Shown: positions 26,889 to 35,995, numbered from the stretch's first letter. The stretch: 64,000 bases of DNA from Butyrivibrio sp. (GCF_015056685.1 NZ_SVFW01000011.1:1-64000); one strand, 5' to 3'. Notes: generated by a model not told the origin, from the letters alone. Translations and numbers: made by a program.

Positions 26889-27767
26889 TTATTTTACGTG
26901 CTGATGTGTAAACAAATGATCCTGGCAATACTCATAATTGCCATTACACTTTGAACAGAATCTGAATTCCAGGTCCGGATACTCAGCCTCTGTGCGTCCA
27001 CATACTGCACATTTATGTCTTGTTATGCCTTTAGGCATCATCTTTGATGCATTGTGATATTCTCGCCTTCTCTTTACCTCTTTTGGTCTCAAATGGCTGA
27101 TCTTACCTGTCTGCAAGTAGAAAAGAAGTAAATTAATAAACTGAAATACAATTGCAAAAAATACAAAATAATTTTTGTTAGCAACGCCTGTAAATGCATT
27201 ATATGCAAGCAGTGCTGCATAGAAATAGCCAAGATACTTAACCTTTATCGGAATGATAAACATCAAAAGAACCTGAACATCAGGGAAGCACATTGCAAAT
27301 GCTAAAAATACCATTTCCTGGATGTATGATGTGCTGAAATAAATTGAAAAAGCACTCATGACTGCGCCAAGAGCATCACCATTAATTCCAAAAAAGAACT
27401 TGTACACAAGCATAGTTGCAAATGATGCAATGATCATAAGCACAACGCCGCCAAAAATAAAGACATTGTACCTGAAGGTTCCCATTGTTCTTTCCATGCT
27501 GGTACCAACGAAATAATAAAAGAACAAAGTAATGATAATAAGAATATTAAAAGAACTTGGTGGTATTAAAAGCCATGATACCAGTCTCCAGATCTGACCA
27601 TGTAAGATTGCATAAGGATCAAGAGTTAAAAATCCAAGTATATTTACGCTTGGCGGAGCAAGCTGTAATACATATCCCAAAACATAAAGTCCAATGATAT
27701 ACAAAGTAAGATTTGGAATAGCATATTTCCCAAACTTTCTTTCCATATTGTTCAAAAATTCATTCAT
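26889..27767 (-). CDS. Rhomboid-fold membrane protein without catalytic dyad, with zinc-binding C-terminus
   Basis: A 292-residue protein with about six membrane helices (18-36, 55-70, 74-90, 100-122, 130-175, 180-220). Helix spacing and the loop HGQIWRLVSWLL resemble rhomboid proteases. The catalytic GxSG serine is missing (the matching segment reads GINGDALGAV) and no histidine lies in the last helices, so it is probably not a protease. The cytoplasmic tail (about 225-292) is basic and has Cys253, Cys256, Cys271, Cys274, Cys281, His284 and His288/290, a likely zinc-binding module. GAGGATTTTCT precedes the ATG; it lies 17 bases after the sensor gene. Confidence 0.82.
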   Translation of the reverse strand: MNEFLNNMERKFGKYAIPNLTLYIIGLYVLGYVLQLAPPSVNILGFLTLDPYAILHGQIWRLVSWLLIPPSSFNILIIITLFFYYFVGTSMERTMGTFRYNVFIFGGVVLMIIASFATMLVYKFFFGINGDALGAVMSAFSIYFSTSYIQEMVFLAFAMCFPDVQVLLMFIIPIKVKYLGYFYAALLAYNAFTGVANKNYFVFFAIVFQFINLLLFYLQTGKISHLRPKEVKRRREYHNASKMMPKGITRHKCAVCGRTEAEYPDLEFRFCSKCNGNYEYCQDHLFTHQHVK

Positions 27768-27784
27768 AGAAAATCCTCATTCTG

Positions 27785-30052
27785 TTATAGTATTATGCCT
27801 GATAATTTATCAAGAATAGCCTTTATATCGTAAGGCTTAGTAATATATCCATTCATACCGGACTTGATTATTTTTTCTTTTCCGCTCTCAGATTCATCGG
27901 CGGTGATCGCGATAACAGGAACTTCTGACCTTATATCGTTTTCCATATCTCTGATTTTCTTAATAAACAAGTACCCTTGAATATTTCTGTCATCTACATT
28001 GATCAAAACAGCATCAAAATATCCTGAAGGTGCTGCCTTGACTTTCTCATAGGCATCAAGTCCATCGTTGGCAATCTGAACTTCCATTCCGGCTTTTTTC
28101 ATAATATCGCTTGTAATTGTCTGATTCGGAAGTGTATCCTCAACAATAAGAACTCTTTTTCCAAAGAAATTGTAAAGGCTTAAGCTATCGTCTATTTTTA
28201 CCTGACCACTCTCAAAGCTGCTTATATTAAGAATATTATTAAGAATTGTTGTCAGCTCTTTACTGAATGAGCCCATCTTAGCAAGGTTATTCTTAATATT
28301 TGTAAGATCATTCATATTCTCTGAAATCCTAATAAGAGAAACAATATTGTTGATTGGCTCTCTCATATAGTTATTCATCTTATTAAGGAAAACAAACTTC
28401 TCCTGGTTTACAGTTTCAATCTCACGCTTTGCATCTTCTTTTTCACGAATACGCTTCCTGTTTATACGCACTGAATAAAGCAAAAGTAAGATCAAAATGG
28501 CAAGAATAATTAAAAATACAATAAATGCACCAATAAAATTCTCTCTCAAAACATCTTTGAAGGTGTATTTATACATGTTATCGGAATAAACTAAACCAAG
28601 ATTATTGACATACTCTGTTCCTGCTCTGCTCAGTCCTCTGTCAATAAGTTTCAAAAGTCCTTCATTACCAATCTTTACACCAAAGCACATGTCGTCTGCG
28701 TATCCAAGCTGCCTGAACGAAAGTTTTTCGTAATCAGGATTTTTGAGCATTGATGCAGTTCTAAGGCCATTTAATGTCGTATATGTAGCTTCACCCTTTA
28801 ATACAGCCTTAAGGCACGCATCAATGGATGGATAATACTCTATTGTAGCATCTGGATAATGATTGGCAATGTAATAATATTGAAGCTTGTTGCTTTCATT
28901 AACTGCAAATATCTGCTTTGAATTATCATAGTAATTCGTAGAATATATCAGATCTGTAAGCGAGGATATAACAGGCTTTGATATGAACATGCCATCTTCC
29001 TCAGAGAAGAAAAGGCCTCCGCCAACAGGAAATGCAAGTTCAATTTCTTCATCATCCATAGCTTTAACAAGTTCATCGTATGTATCAAATCCAACATACT
29101 CAATAGCAACTGTTTCATATCCAAGCTGCTTAAACAAATATGGAACAAGCTCTTTAATTAGCCCTGTTACTTTGCCATCTTTTGCAGTATCACTGTATGG
29201 AAGAAAATTATTAAGATATCCGACTACTACACTTTCATGTGAAGTAAGCCATTCTTTTTCAGAGCTTGTAAAGGCTCTGCTGGCCAAGGTCTCAGGATAA
29301 TACTTATTTCTTAATACACTTATATAATCAGGATACTCTAAAAAGAGCTGACTCTGAGCTTCATTGAGTTCTTTTAAAAGATCCGGTCTGTCTTTACTTG
29401 TGCAGATAAAATAGTCTGTTTCGCCAAATGGATAAAGTGTTTCAGCGTGGCTTCTGTCGTATATACCATCGCTTTCACCTGCAAGTGTATCAACTTCCCT
29501 CTTGTCAAAGGCCTCAAGAAGCGCATCATAGTCTGAAAATGTAACAACATTAGCAGCTATATTCTTTTTTTCCAGGAAGTTTTCCAAAGCAACTTTGATA
29601 GCACTATCAAGTACTCCTACACTCTTACCATTGAGAGTAGTCGGGTTTGTGGTAATAGTATCATCGCCCTGGTGCTTGACAATACTATACTGCTCTGTGC
29701 CCTGTGGCTTATCAGGATATGAAATAAGATGACTGCGGCTTTCTGTATAAGCAAGACCTGCAACAAGATCAACATCACCATTTAAGAGCATGTTGTATAT
29801 TGTTACAAAATCGCCATAGACATATTCATAGTTCCATCCGGTATATTCAGATAGTTTTCGATAGTATTCATAAGCGTAGCCGCTTTTGACTGCCTTATCT
29901 GAAGCACCTTCCTGGAATACTTCATTCTGATAATAACCAACCCTTACAGTCTTTGTTACACTTTTCCCCGCTGTTCCCTTAATGCTATTAAAATTAAAAA
30001 TCAAAATAACTGACAATAATAACAGAAAAAGTCGTTTTGTTTTTGATTTCAT
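27785..30052 (-). CDS. Membrane sensor with two solute-binding domains, pseudo-kinase helix and pseudo-receiver
   Basis: A 755-residue protein. A signal-like helix (8-22) leads into two tandem family-3 solute-binding domains (about 36-255 and 272-490), then a membrane helix (506-527), a dimerisation-like helix (about 545-615) and a receiver domain (632-755). In the HisKA-like motif FLNKMNNYMREPINN the phosphorylated His is replaced by Asn561, and no ATPase domain follows. In the receiver the acidic pair Glu638/Asp639, Thr717 and Lys739 are kept, but the phosphoacceptor Asp is Asn685 (AVLINVDD). It probably senses an external amino-acid-like ligand and signals by shape, not phosphate. First gene of the four-gene operon; RBS AAGGGGA. 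Confidence 0.88.
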   Translation of the reverse strand: MKSKTKRLFLLLLSVILIFNFNSIKGTAGKSVTKTVRVGYYQNEVFQEGASDKAVKSGYAYEYYRKLSEYTGWNYEYVYGDFVTIYNMLLNGDVDLVAGLAYTESRSHLISYPDKPQGTEQYSIVKHQGDDTITTNPTTLNGKSVGVLDSAIKVALENFLEKKNIAANVVTFSDYDALLEAFDKREVDTLAGESDGIYDRSHAETLYPFGETDYFICTSKDRPDLLKELNEAQSQLFLEYPDYISVLRNKYYPETLASRAFTSSEKEWLTSHESVVVGYLNNFLPYSDTAKDGKVTGLIKELVPYLFKQLGYETVAIEYVGFDTYDELVKAMDDEEIELAFPVGGGLFFSEEDGMFISKPVISSLTDLIYSTNYYDNSKQIFAVNESNKLQYYYIANHYPDATIEYYPSIDACLKAVLKGEATYTTLNGLRTASMLKNPDYEKLSFRQLGYADDMCFGVKIGNEGLLKLIDRGLSRAGTEYVNNLGLVYSDNMYKYTFKDVLRENFIGAFIVFLIILAILILLLLYSVRINRKRIREKEDAKREIETVNQEKFVFLNKMNNYMREPINNIVSLIRISENMNDLTNIKNNLAKMGSFSKELTTILNNILNISSFESGQVKIDDSLSLYNFFGKRVLIVEDTLPNQTITSDIMKKAGMEVQIANDGLDAYEKVKAAPSGYFDAVLINVDDRNIQGYLFIKKIRDMENDIRSEVPVIAITADESESGKEKIIKSGMNGYITKPYDIKAILDKLSGIIL

Positions 30053-30087
30053 AAATAATAATCCCCTTCATATGCTCATACAGGGTA

Positions 30088-30116
30088 ATCATAACACAAA
30101 AACTCCCATAAGCGAA
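30088..30116 (-). promoter_or_regulatory. Probable promoter of the four-gene signalling operon
   Basis: The minus strand has TATGAT (30093-30088) preceded by TGT, making an extended -10, and a weak TTCGCT (30116-30111) 17 bases upstream. It lies about 40 bases before the sensor gene. Confidence 0.5.
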
Positions 30117-30150
30117 TGCAGTTTTTTAAATTTTATACAATTTATCATAA

Positions 30151-30179
30151 TTGATTTTTAGATGGCACTGCATTATAAT
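30151..30179 (+). promoter_or_regulatory. Sigma-A promoter of the activase-like gene
   Basis: TTGATT (30151-30156), a 17-base spacer and a perfect TATAAT (30174-30179) lie 75 bases upstream of the plus-strand gene. It is divergent from the promoter at 30.09-30.12 kb. Confidence 0.72.
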
Positions 30180-30253
30180 CATATAGATTGTCTTTAGCTA
30201 CATTTAATTAGAAGATATAGCTTAGCAATAGATTTAGAAGTTGAGGTTAAAAT

Positions 30254-33200
30254 ATGATTTCAAAGGACTACACATTAGGTATTGATATTGGTTCCACCAC
30301 TGTTAAGGTGGCTCTTTTGGATAACAATCACAAGATTATTTTTTCTGATTACAAAAGACATTTTGCTAATATTCAAGAGACATTATCAGATCTTTTGCAG
30401 GAAGCTTATAAAATAAGCGGCGATATAACTATCCACCCTGTCATAACAGGATCTGGCGGACTTACACTTGCCAAGCACCTGGAAGTTCCTTTTGTCCAGG
30501 AAGTTATAGCTGTTTCTACTTCACTTAAAGAGCTTGCTCCTAAAACTGATGTTGCAATTGAGCTCGGTGGTGAGGATGCCAAAATTATCTATTTTGAGGA
30601 TGGAAATGTTGAACAGCGTATGAATGGTATCTGTGCCGGTGGTACAGGTTCATTTATAGACCAGATGGCTTCTCTTTTACAGACAGATGCTACAGGTCTT
30701 AATGAGTATGCTAAAAATTACCACTCTCTTTATACAATAGCTGCAAGATGTGGTGTTTTTGCAAAATCAGATATTCAGCCACTTATCAATGAGGGGGCAA
30801 CAAAAGAAGATCTTTCAGCTTCTATTTTCCAGGCTGTTGTCAACCAGACTATTTCAGGACTTGCCTGTGGAAAGCCAATCAGAGGCCATGTGGCATTTTT
30901 AGGTGGTCCTCTTCACTTCCTTGATCAGCTTAAAGCTGCCTTCGTTCGCACGCTTAAGCTTGATGAGGAACATACGATTGAAACTGATAATTCCCATCTC
31001 TTTGCTGCTATAGGTTCTGCCTTAAATGCCAAAGAAGATGTTTCATATTCTATGAATGAAATGACTGATAAGCTCTCCCATAAAATAGTTATGGAAGCTG
31101 AAGTTTCACGTCTTGATCCTCTTTTCAAAAATGAAAATGAATATTCTGAATTCAGAAACCGACAGGACAAATATAAAGTTAAAACAAGAAAGCTTGATGA
31201 TTATAAAGGAAAGGCTTTCCTTGGAATCGATGCCGGTTCTACTACTACAAAATGTGCACTTATCAGTGAAGACGGAGATCTTCTTTATTCATTCTATTCA
31301 AGTAACAACGGAAGCCCATTAAAGACAGCCATCTCCTCTATTCAGGAAATATATAAGCTCATGCCGGAGGGTGTTTCAATCGCCAGATCATGTTCAACAG
31401 GTTACGGTGAGGCACTTCTTAAGTCTGCACTTTTACTTGATGATGGAGAAGTTGAGACAATTGCTCACTACAATGCCGCTGCGTTCTTTGATCCTAAGGT
31501 TGACTGTATCCTGGATATTGGTGGACAGGATATGAAATGTATTCATATAAAGAATAATTCAGTTGATTCTGTTCAGCTTAATGAGGCATGTTCATCAGGT
31601 TGCGGTTCTTTCATTGAAACCTTTGCCAAATCTTTAGGATATAGCGTTCAGGACTTTGCTAAAGTAGCTCTTTATGCAAAATCTCCTGTTGATCTTGGAA
31701 CAAGATGTACTGTATTCATGAATTCTCGAGTTAAGCAGGCACAGAAGGAAGGCGCTGATGTGGCAGATATTTCATCAGGTCTTGCTTATTCAGTAATCAA
31801 GAATGCGCTCTTTAAAGTTATTAAAGTTTCAGATGCCAAGGACCTTGGCGAACACATAGTTGTTCAGGGCGGAACTTTCTATAACGATGCTGTACTTAGA
31901 GCATTTGAGATCATTTCAGGTGCAGAAGCAATTCGTCCTGATATTGCAGGAATTATGGGTGCTTTTGGTGCTGCACTCATCGCCAGAGACAGATATTTTG
32001 AGACAAGCGACTATAAAACAACAATGCTTGGTATTGAGCAGATCAATAAACTTGAATACTCAACAAGCATGACTACCTGTCAGGGATGCACAAACCACTG
32101 TCGTCTTACTGTAAATAAATTTACAGGCGGAAGAACTCATATTTCCGGAAACAGATGTGAAAGAGGTATCGGTAAGGTAAAGAACGCCGATAATATCCCT
32201 AACCTTTTTGATTATAAATATAAGAGAATATTTGGATATGAGCCACTTGAAGCTGATAAGGCAAAAAGAGGCACGGTTGGTATACCAAGAGTTCTTAACT
32301 TTTATGAGAACTATCCATTCTGGTTTACTTTCTTTACAAAGCTCCAATATAAAGTTGTTCTTTCACCAAGATCAACACACCAGATCTATGAGCTTGGTAT
32401 TGAATCAATTCCAAGTGAATCAGAGTGCTATCCTGCTAAATTGTCCCATGGACATATTGAGTGGCTTATAAAACAAAAGGTTGATTTTATCTTCTATCCC
32501 GGACTTTTCTATGAAAGGGAGGAAGTTGAAGGCGCAACCAACCATTACAACTGCCCTATTGTTACTTCATATTCAGAAAACATCAAAAACAATGTTGAAG
32601 CTATTACAAATGGCGAAGTAAAATTCAGAAATCCATTTATGGCTTTCACAAGCCTTGATACTGCTACAGCATCTCTTGTAAAAGAATTTTCTGAAATTCC
32701 GGCTGAAGAAGTCATTGCTGCTGCAAAGGCTGGCTGGGATGAAATGCAAAACGCAAGAAAAGACATTCAGAAAAAAGGTGAAGAAACCCTTAAATGGATG
32801 GAAGAAAACAATAAACACGGTATTGTTCTTGCAGGAAGACCTTATCATGTAGACCCTGAGATCAATCATGGTATTCCTGATATGATCTGTTCTTATGGAG
32901 TTGCTGTTCTTACAGAAGACAGCGTTTCACACCTTGGCAAGCCTGAAAGACCTCTTATTGTTTCTGATCAGTGGATGTATCATTCAAGATTATATGCTGC
33001 AGCAAGCTACGTAAGAACAAGGGATGACCTGGATCTTATCCAGCTTAACTCCTTTGGTTGTGGTCTTGATGCCGTTACTACAGACCAGGTAAATGATATT
33101 CTTTCCGGTTCAGATAAGATTTATACATGCCTTAAGATTGATGAAGTAAACAGCCTTGGAAGCGCAAGGATCAGAGTACGTTCTCTTTTAGCTGCAATTC

Positions 33201-34507
33201 GCGTAAGAAAGCAGAAAAATACTAAGAGAACAATTCGTTCAACTGCTAATAACAGAGTTCTTTTCACAGAAGAAATGAGAAAGAACTATACAATACTCTG
33301 CCCTCAAATGTCTCCTATTCATTTTGATATCTTAGAGCCCGCTTTCAGAGCTTGCGGATATAACTTTGTAGTAATGCAAAATGATAACAGACATGCGATT
33401 GATATGGGTCTTAAGTATGTTAATAACGATGCTTGCTACCCTTCACTTTGGGTTGTTGGCCAGATTATGGATGAGCTCCATTCCGGTAAATACGACCTCA
33501 ATAAAACTGCTGTTATCATGTCACAGACAGGTGGCGGTTGCAGAGCAACAAACTATGTAGGATTTATAAGACGTGCTCTTAAGAAAGCAGGTATGGAACA
33601 GATTCCTGTTGTTTCACTTAACCTTTCAAAGCTTGAAGCAAATCCTGGCTTCCACATTAACTTTGAAATGCTTAAAAGAGCTGCTTATGGCGCTGTTTTC
33701 GGAGATATCTTCATGCGCTGCGTATACAGAATGAGACCATACGAAAAGGTCAAGGGTTCTACAGAAGCCGTTCATGAGAAATGGAAAAAGGAATGTATCG
33801 ACTTCGTATCATCCAAGCATATGAGCTTTGCAAAGTTCCAGAAAATGTGCCGAGAGATTATTGAAGACTTCGATAAAATAGAGATAACAGATGAAGTAAA
33901 GCCAAGAGTTGGCATTGTTGGTGAGATTCTTGTTAAGTTTGCACCAGCAGCCAATAACCACCTTGTTGATCTTCTTGAAGCAGAAGGTGCTGAAGCTGTT
34001 GTTCCTGATCTTATTGATTTCATGCTCTACTGCTTCTACAATCAGATCTACAAGGCAAAAGAGCTTGGAACTTCCAAGAAGACTGCTGCTCTCATGCGTG
34101 TAGCAATCTGGGCTATTGAAAAGCTTAGAGGCGGAGCAACAAAAGCCTTTGAAAAGAGTGTACATTTCGAGCCACCAACAAGTATCTATAAGCTTGTTGA
34201 ATATGCAAAACCTATCGTAAATATCGGCAATCAGACAGGTGAGGGATGGTTCTTAACAGGAGAAATGGTTGAACTTATTAAAGGCGGTGCTTCTAATATC
34301 GTTTGCACACAGCCATTTGGATGTCTTCCTAACCACGTTGTAGGTAAAGGTGTTATCAAACAGATGCGACACATGTATCCTGGCTGCAATATAGTTGCTA
34401 TCGACTATGATCCAGGTGCTTCTGAAGTAAACCAGCTTAACAGGATCAAGCTTATGCTCTCAACTGCTCAAAAGAAAGTTGACGAAAAAATGAAGAAGGC
34501 TATGTAA
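30254..34507 (+). CDS. Giant 2-hydroxyacyl-CoA dehydratase activase-like protein with two ATPase domains
   Basis: A 1417-residue protein. Residues 5-260 and 322-580 are two BcrAD/BadFG-type ATPase domains, each opening with GID.GSTT. Each keeps both cysteines that hold the bridging [4Fe-4S] cluster in HgdC: Cys127/Cys166 and Cys446/Cys485. A Cys cluster follows (Cys609, Cys612, Cys616, Cys635). The last 780 residues match the DUF2229-type region (AGRPYHVDPEINHGIP, SQTGGGCRATNYVGF) related to dehydratase components. HgdC-type proteins drive a low-potential electron with ATP; the substrate here is unknown. No dehydratase genes lie nearby. It is a monocistronic unit with its own promoter and terminator. 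Confidence 0.9.
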   Translation: MISKDYTLGIDIGSTTVKVALLDNNHKIIFSDYKRHFANIQETLSDLLQEAYKISGDITIHPVITGSGGLTLAKHLEVPFVQEVIAVSTSLKELAPKTDVAIELGGEDAKIIYFEDGNVEQRMNGICAGGTGSFIDQMASLLQTDATGLNEYAKNYHSLYTIAARCGVFAKSDIQPLINEGATKEDLSASIFQAVVNQTISGLACGKPIRGHVAFLGGPLHFLDQLKAAFVRTLKLDEEHTIETDNSHLFAAIGSALNAKEDVSYSMNEMTDKLSHKIVMEAEVSRLDPLFKNENEYSEFRNRQDKYKVKTRKLDDYKGKAFLGIDAGSTTTKCALISEDGDLLYSFYSSNNGSPLKTAISSIQEIYKLMPEGVSIARSCSTGYGEALLKSALLLDDGEVETIAHYNAAAFFDPKVDCILDIGGQDMKCIHIKNNSVDSVQLNEACSSGCGSFIETFAKSLGYSVQDFAKVALYAKSPVDLGTRCTVFMNSRVKQAQKEGADVADISSGLAYSVIKNALFKVIKVSDAKDLGEHIVVQGGTFYNDAVLRAFEIISGAEAIRPDIAGIMGAFGAALIARDRYFETSDYKTTMLGIEQINKLEYSTSMTTCQGCTNHCRLTVNKFTGGRTHISGNRCERGIGKVKNADNIPNLFDYKYKRIFGYEPLEADKAKRGTVGIPRVLNFYENYPFWFTFFTKLQYKVVLSPRSTHQIYELGIESIPSESECYPAKLSHGHIEWLIKQKVDFIFYPGLFYEREEVEGATNHYNCPIVTSYSENIKNNVEAITNGEVKFRNPFMAFTSLDTATASLVKEFSEIPAEEVIAAAKAGWDEMQNARKDIQKKGEETLKWMEENNKHGIVLAGRPYHVDPEINHGIPDMICSYGVAVLTEDSVSHLGKPERPLIVSDQWMYHSRLYAAASYVRTRDDLDLIQLNSFGCGLDAVTTDQVNDILSGSDKIYTCLKIDEVNSLGSARIRVRSLLAAIRVRKQKNTKRTIRSTANNRVLFTEEMRKNYTILCPQMSPIHFDILEPAFRACGYNFVVMQNDNRHAIDMGLKYVNNDACYPSLWVVGQIMDELHSGKYDLNKTAVIMSQTGGGCRATNYVGFIRRALKKAGMEQIPVVSLNLSKLEANPGFHINFEMLKRAAYGAVFGDIFMRCVYRMRPYEKVKGSTEAVHEKWKKECIDFVSSKHMSFAKFQKMCREIIEDFDKIEITDEVKPRVGIVGEILVKFAPAANNHLVDLLEAEGAEAVVPDLIDFMLYCFYNQIYKAKELGTSKKTAALMRVAIWAIEKLRGGATKAFEKSVHFEPPTSIYKLVEYAKPIVNIGNQTGEGWFLTGEMVELIKGGASNIVCTQPFGCLPNHVVGKGVIKQMRHMYPGCNIVAIDYDPGASEVNQLNRIKLMLSTAQKKVDEKMKKAM

Positions 34508-34515
34508 AATAGTTA

Positions 34516-34550
34516 AAAAAAGGCACATCGCAAAAGCGATGTGCCTTTTT
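34516..34550. terminator. Strong bidirectional terminator
   Basis: The perfect 15-bp stem AAAAAGGCACATCGC / GCGATGTGCCTTTTT with an AAAA loop lies 9 bases after the activase-like gene and 11 bases past the convergent minus-strand gene. A and T tracts on both sides let it act in both directions. Confidence 0.92.
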
Positions 34551-34560
34551 AAATGATAAA

Positions 34561-35040
34561 TCATTTGAATTTTGCATTTAATTTTTCGATGGCATCTTCA
34601 TGACGCTGAATGGCAAAGGTTGCTGATTTTGCCTTAAGCTCTGCATTCACACGCTTCTTATGTATCTCATTAGCCTTTACATAATAATCGTATACGTCTT
34701 CATCCTCAAGCTCAAGGAATTTATCCGCAAAGCATCCAGGAAGCACAAACTTTTTAACAACGTCATTAAACTTTACTTCTATGTACTTACCATCTTGTGT
34801 GATGACTGTTCCTTCACCAAACTTTTTATGTTTCACAGTTAGTTTAAGAGCAGACCTTTCACCAAGTTCTTTTTCTTCCTGATCAAGTGCATCAAGCTCA
34901 TGATCCAATTCTGTCTGAAGAGCTTTGAGCTCTTCTATCTGTTTAGCATTTTCTTCTAGCATCTCTTTAGTCTTCTTTGTAGGTTTCTTTTTAGAATCTG
35001 TCTTTACTTCAAGGTCATCGTTCTCAACATTAAGGGCCAT
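34561..35040 (-). CDS. Unrecognised coiled-coil protein with a small beta domain
   Basis: A 159-residue soluble protein. The N-terminus is lysine-rich (about 12-27), followed by a Glu/Leu coiled coil (about 28-62), a short beta module (about 66-105) reading VKHKKFGEGTVITQDG then IEVKF and KKFVLPGCF, and a C-terminal helix. The beta module resembles the Tudor/KOW-like tail of UvrD/PcrA helicases (the HxxFGxGxV pattern), which binds RNA polymerase; a polymerase- or nucleic-acid-linked role is a guess. RBS AAGGAG; probably transcribed alone. Confidence 0.78.
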   Translation of the reverse strand: MALNVENDDLEVKTDSKKKPTKKTKEMLEENAKQIEELKALQTELDHELDALDQEEKELGERSALKLTVKHKKFGEGTVITQDGKYIEVKFNDVVKKFVLPGCFADKFLELEDEDVYDYYVKANEIHKKRVNAELKAKSATFAIQRHEDAIEKLNAKFK

Positions 35041-35096
35041 ATGATAATTCTCCTTGTCTAAATTATCTAAAATAAAATAAACGACCTAACATATAT

Positions 35097-35125
35097 ATTT
35101 TAACTTATTTTAATAGAAAAAACAA
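35097..35125 (-). promoter_or_regulatory. Probable promoter of the coiled-coil/KOW-like gene
   Basis: The minus strand reads TTGTTT (35125-35120), a 17-base spacer and TAAAAT (35102-35097), about 55 bases before the gene start at 35040. Confidence 0.55.
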
Positions 35126-35155
35126 TGATAGCGGGGCCCTTAAAATATTATAAAT

Positions 35156-35980
35156 TTATAACGTAGTTGTAACTCCAGGTTTAAGTTCGATATGTTTTTT
35201 ATCAACTTCAAGCCATACGCTTGTGGCACTTGGATTATATGCAAAATCTCCATTTACTGATACCTGAACTCTTGAAGCTGCATCCATATAGTCAACAATC
35301 TCGATATTTGTTGCATACCAGATATCATCTTTGTTGCCAACCTTTTTAGCAAAGTTCTCAATCACATGCCAGTTATTGTCAATTTCAAATTCATAACTGT
35401 GTCCCCATACATACATCATGTACAGATACTGGGTTTTATGAAGATTTATAAACTCTTCAGATAATCTCTCCAAAGCTTCATTTTTGTGGCTGCATGTAGG
35501 ATTCCATCTAAGATAATCTGAAGGCATTGCAAAGCCAAGTGTTGAATGAACTGTTCTTGCATGTCTGATACCACATGCTTTTAAAGCATCAACAACATTG
35601 TCATCAAATGAGCCATTAGGATATGCAAGTCCTCTTACAGTGTAGCCAAGTGCTTCCTCAAGCTTTCTTCTATCCTCTATTACCTGAAGCACCATCTGTT
35701 CCTTGGGGCTTCTTGCAATTGTAGGATGTAAAACAGTGTGACAGGCAACTTCATGTCCTTTATAAAGCTCTTTATACTCTGAAGCAGGAATACGCTCATC
35801 ATAGGCATTAGCAAATGGTCTGTCTACAAGACCTGAATTTACATTAAAAGTTCCCTTAAGACCATACTCATTAAATAAGGCAACAAGTCTTCTGTCGGCA
35901 ATTTTGCCATCGTCATAACTAAGCGTTAATACTTTATGTTTTCCTCCCGGAAAGCAAGTATAGATATTCCTAAGTTCCAT
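35156..35980 (-). CDS. Polysaccharide deacetylase (NodB-like)
   Basis: A 274-residue NodB-fold hydrolase that removes acetyl groups from amino sugars. The metal site is visible as LTLSYDDGK (SYDDG) and CHTVLHP (HxxxH); GLAYPNGSFDD is motif 3. No signal peptide or membrane anchor is present, so it is probably cytoplasmic, which argues for a substrate other than assembled cell wall. A family-typical C-terminal beta-rich part (about 220-274) has no known role. RBS GAGGGAG; it starts 15 bases after metA. Confidence 0.88.
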   Translation of the reverse strand: MELRNIYTCFPGGKHKVLTLSYDDGKIADRRLVALFNEYGLKGTFNVNSGLVDRPFANAYDERIPASEYKELYKGHEVACHTVLHPTIARSPKEQMVLQVIEDRRKLEEALGYTVRGLAYPNGSFDDNVVDALKACGIRHARTVHSTLGFAMPSDYLRWNPTCSHKNEALERLSEEFINLHKTQYLYMMYVWGHSYEFEIDNNWHVIENFAKKVGNKDDIWYATNIEIVDYMDAASRVQVSVNGDFAYNPSATSVWLEVDKKHIELKPGVTTTL

Positions 35981-35995
35981 TTTTTACTCCCTCAC

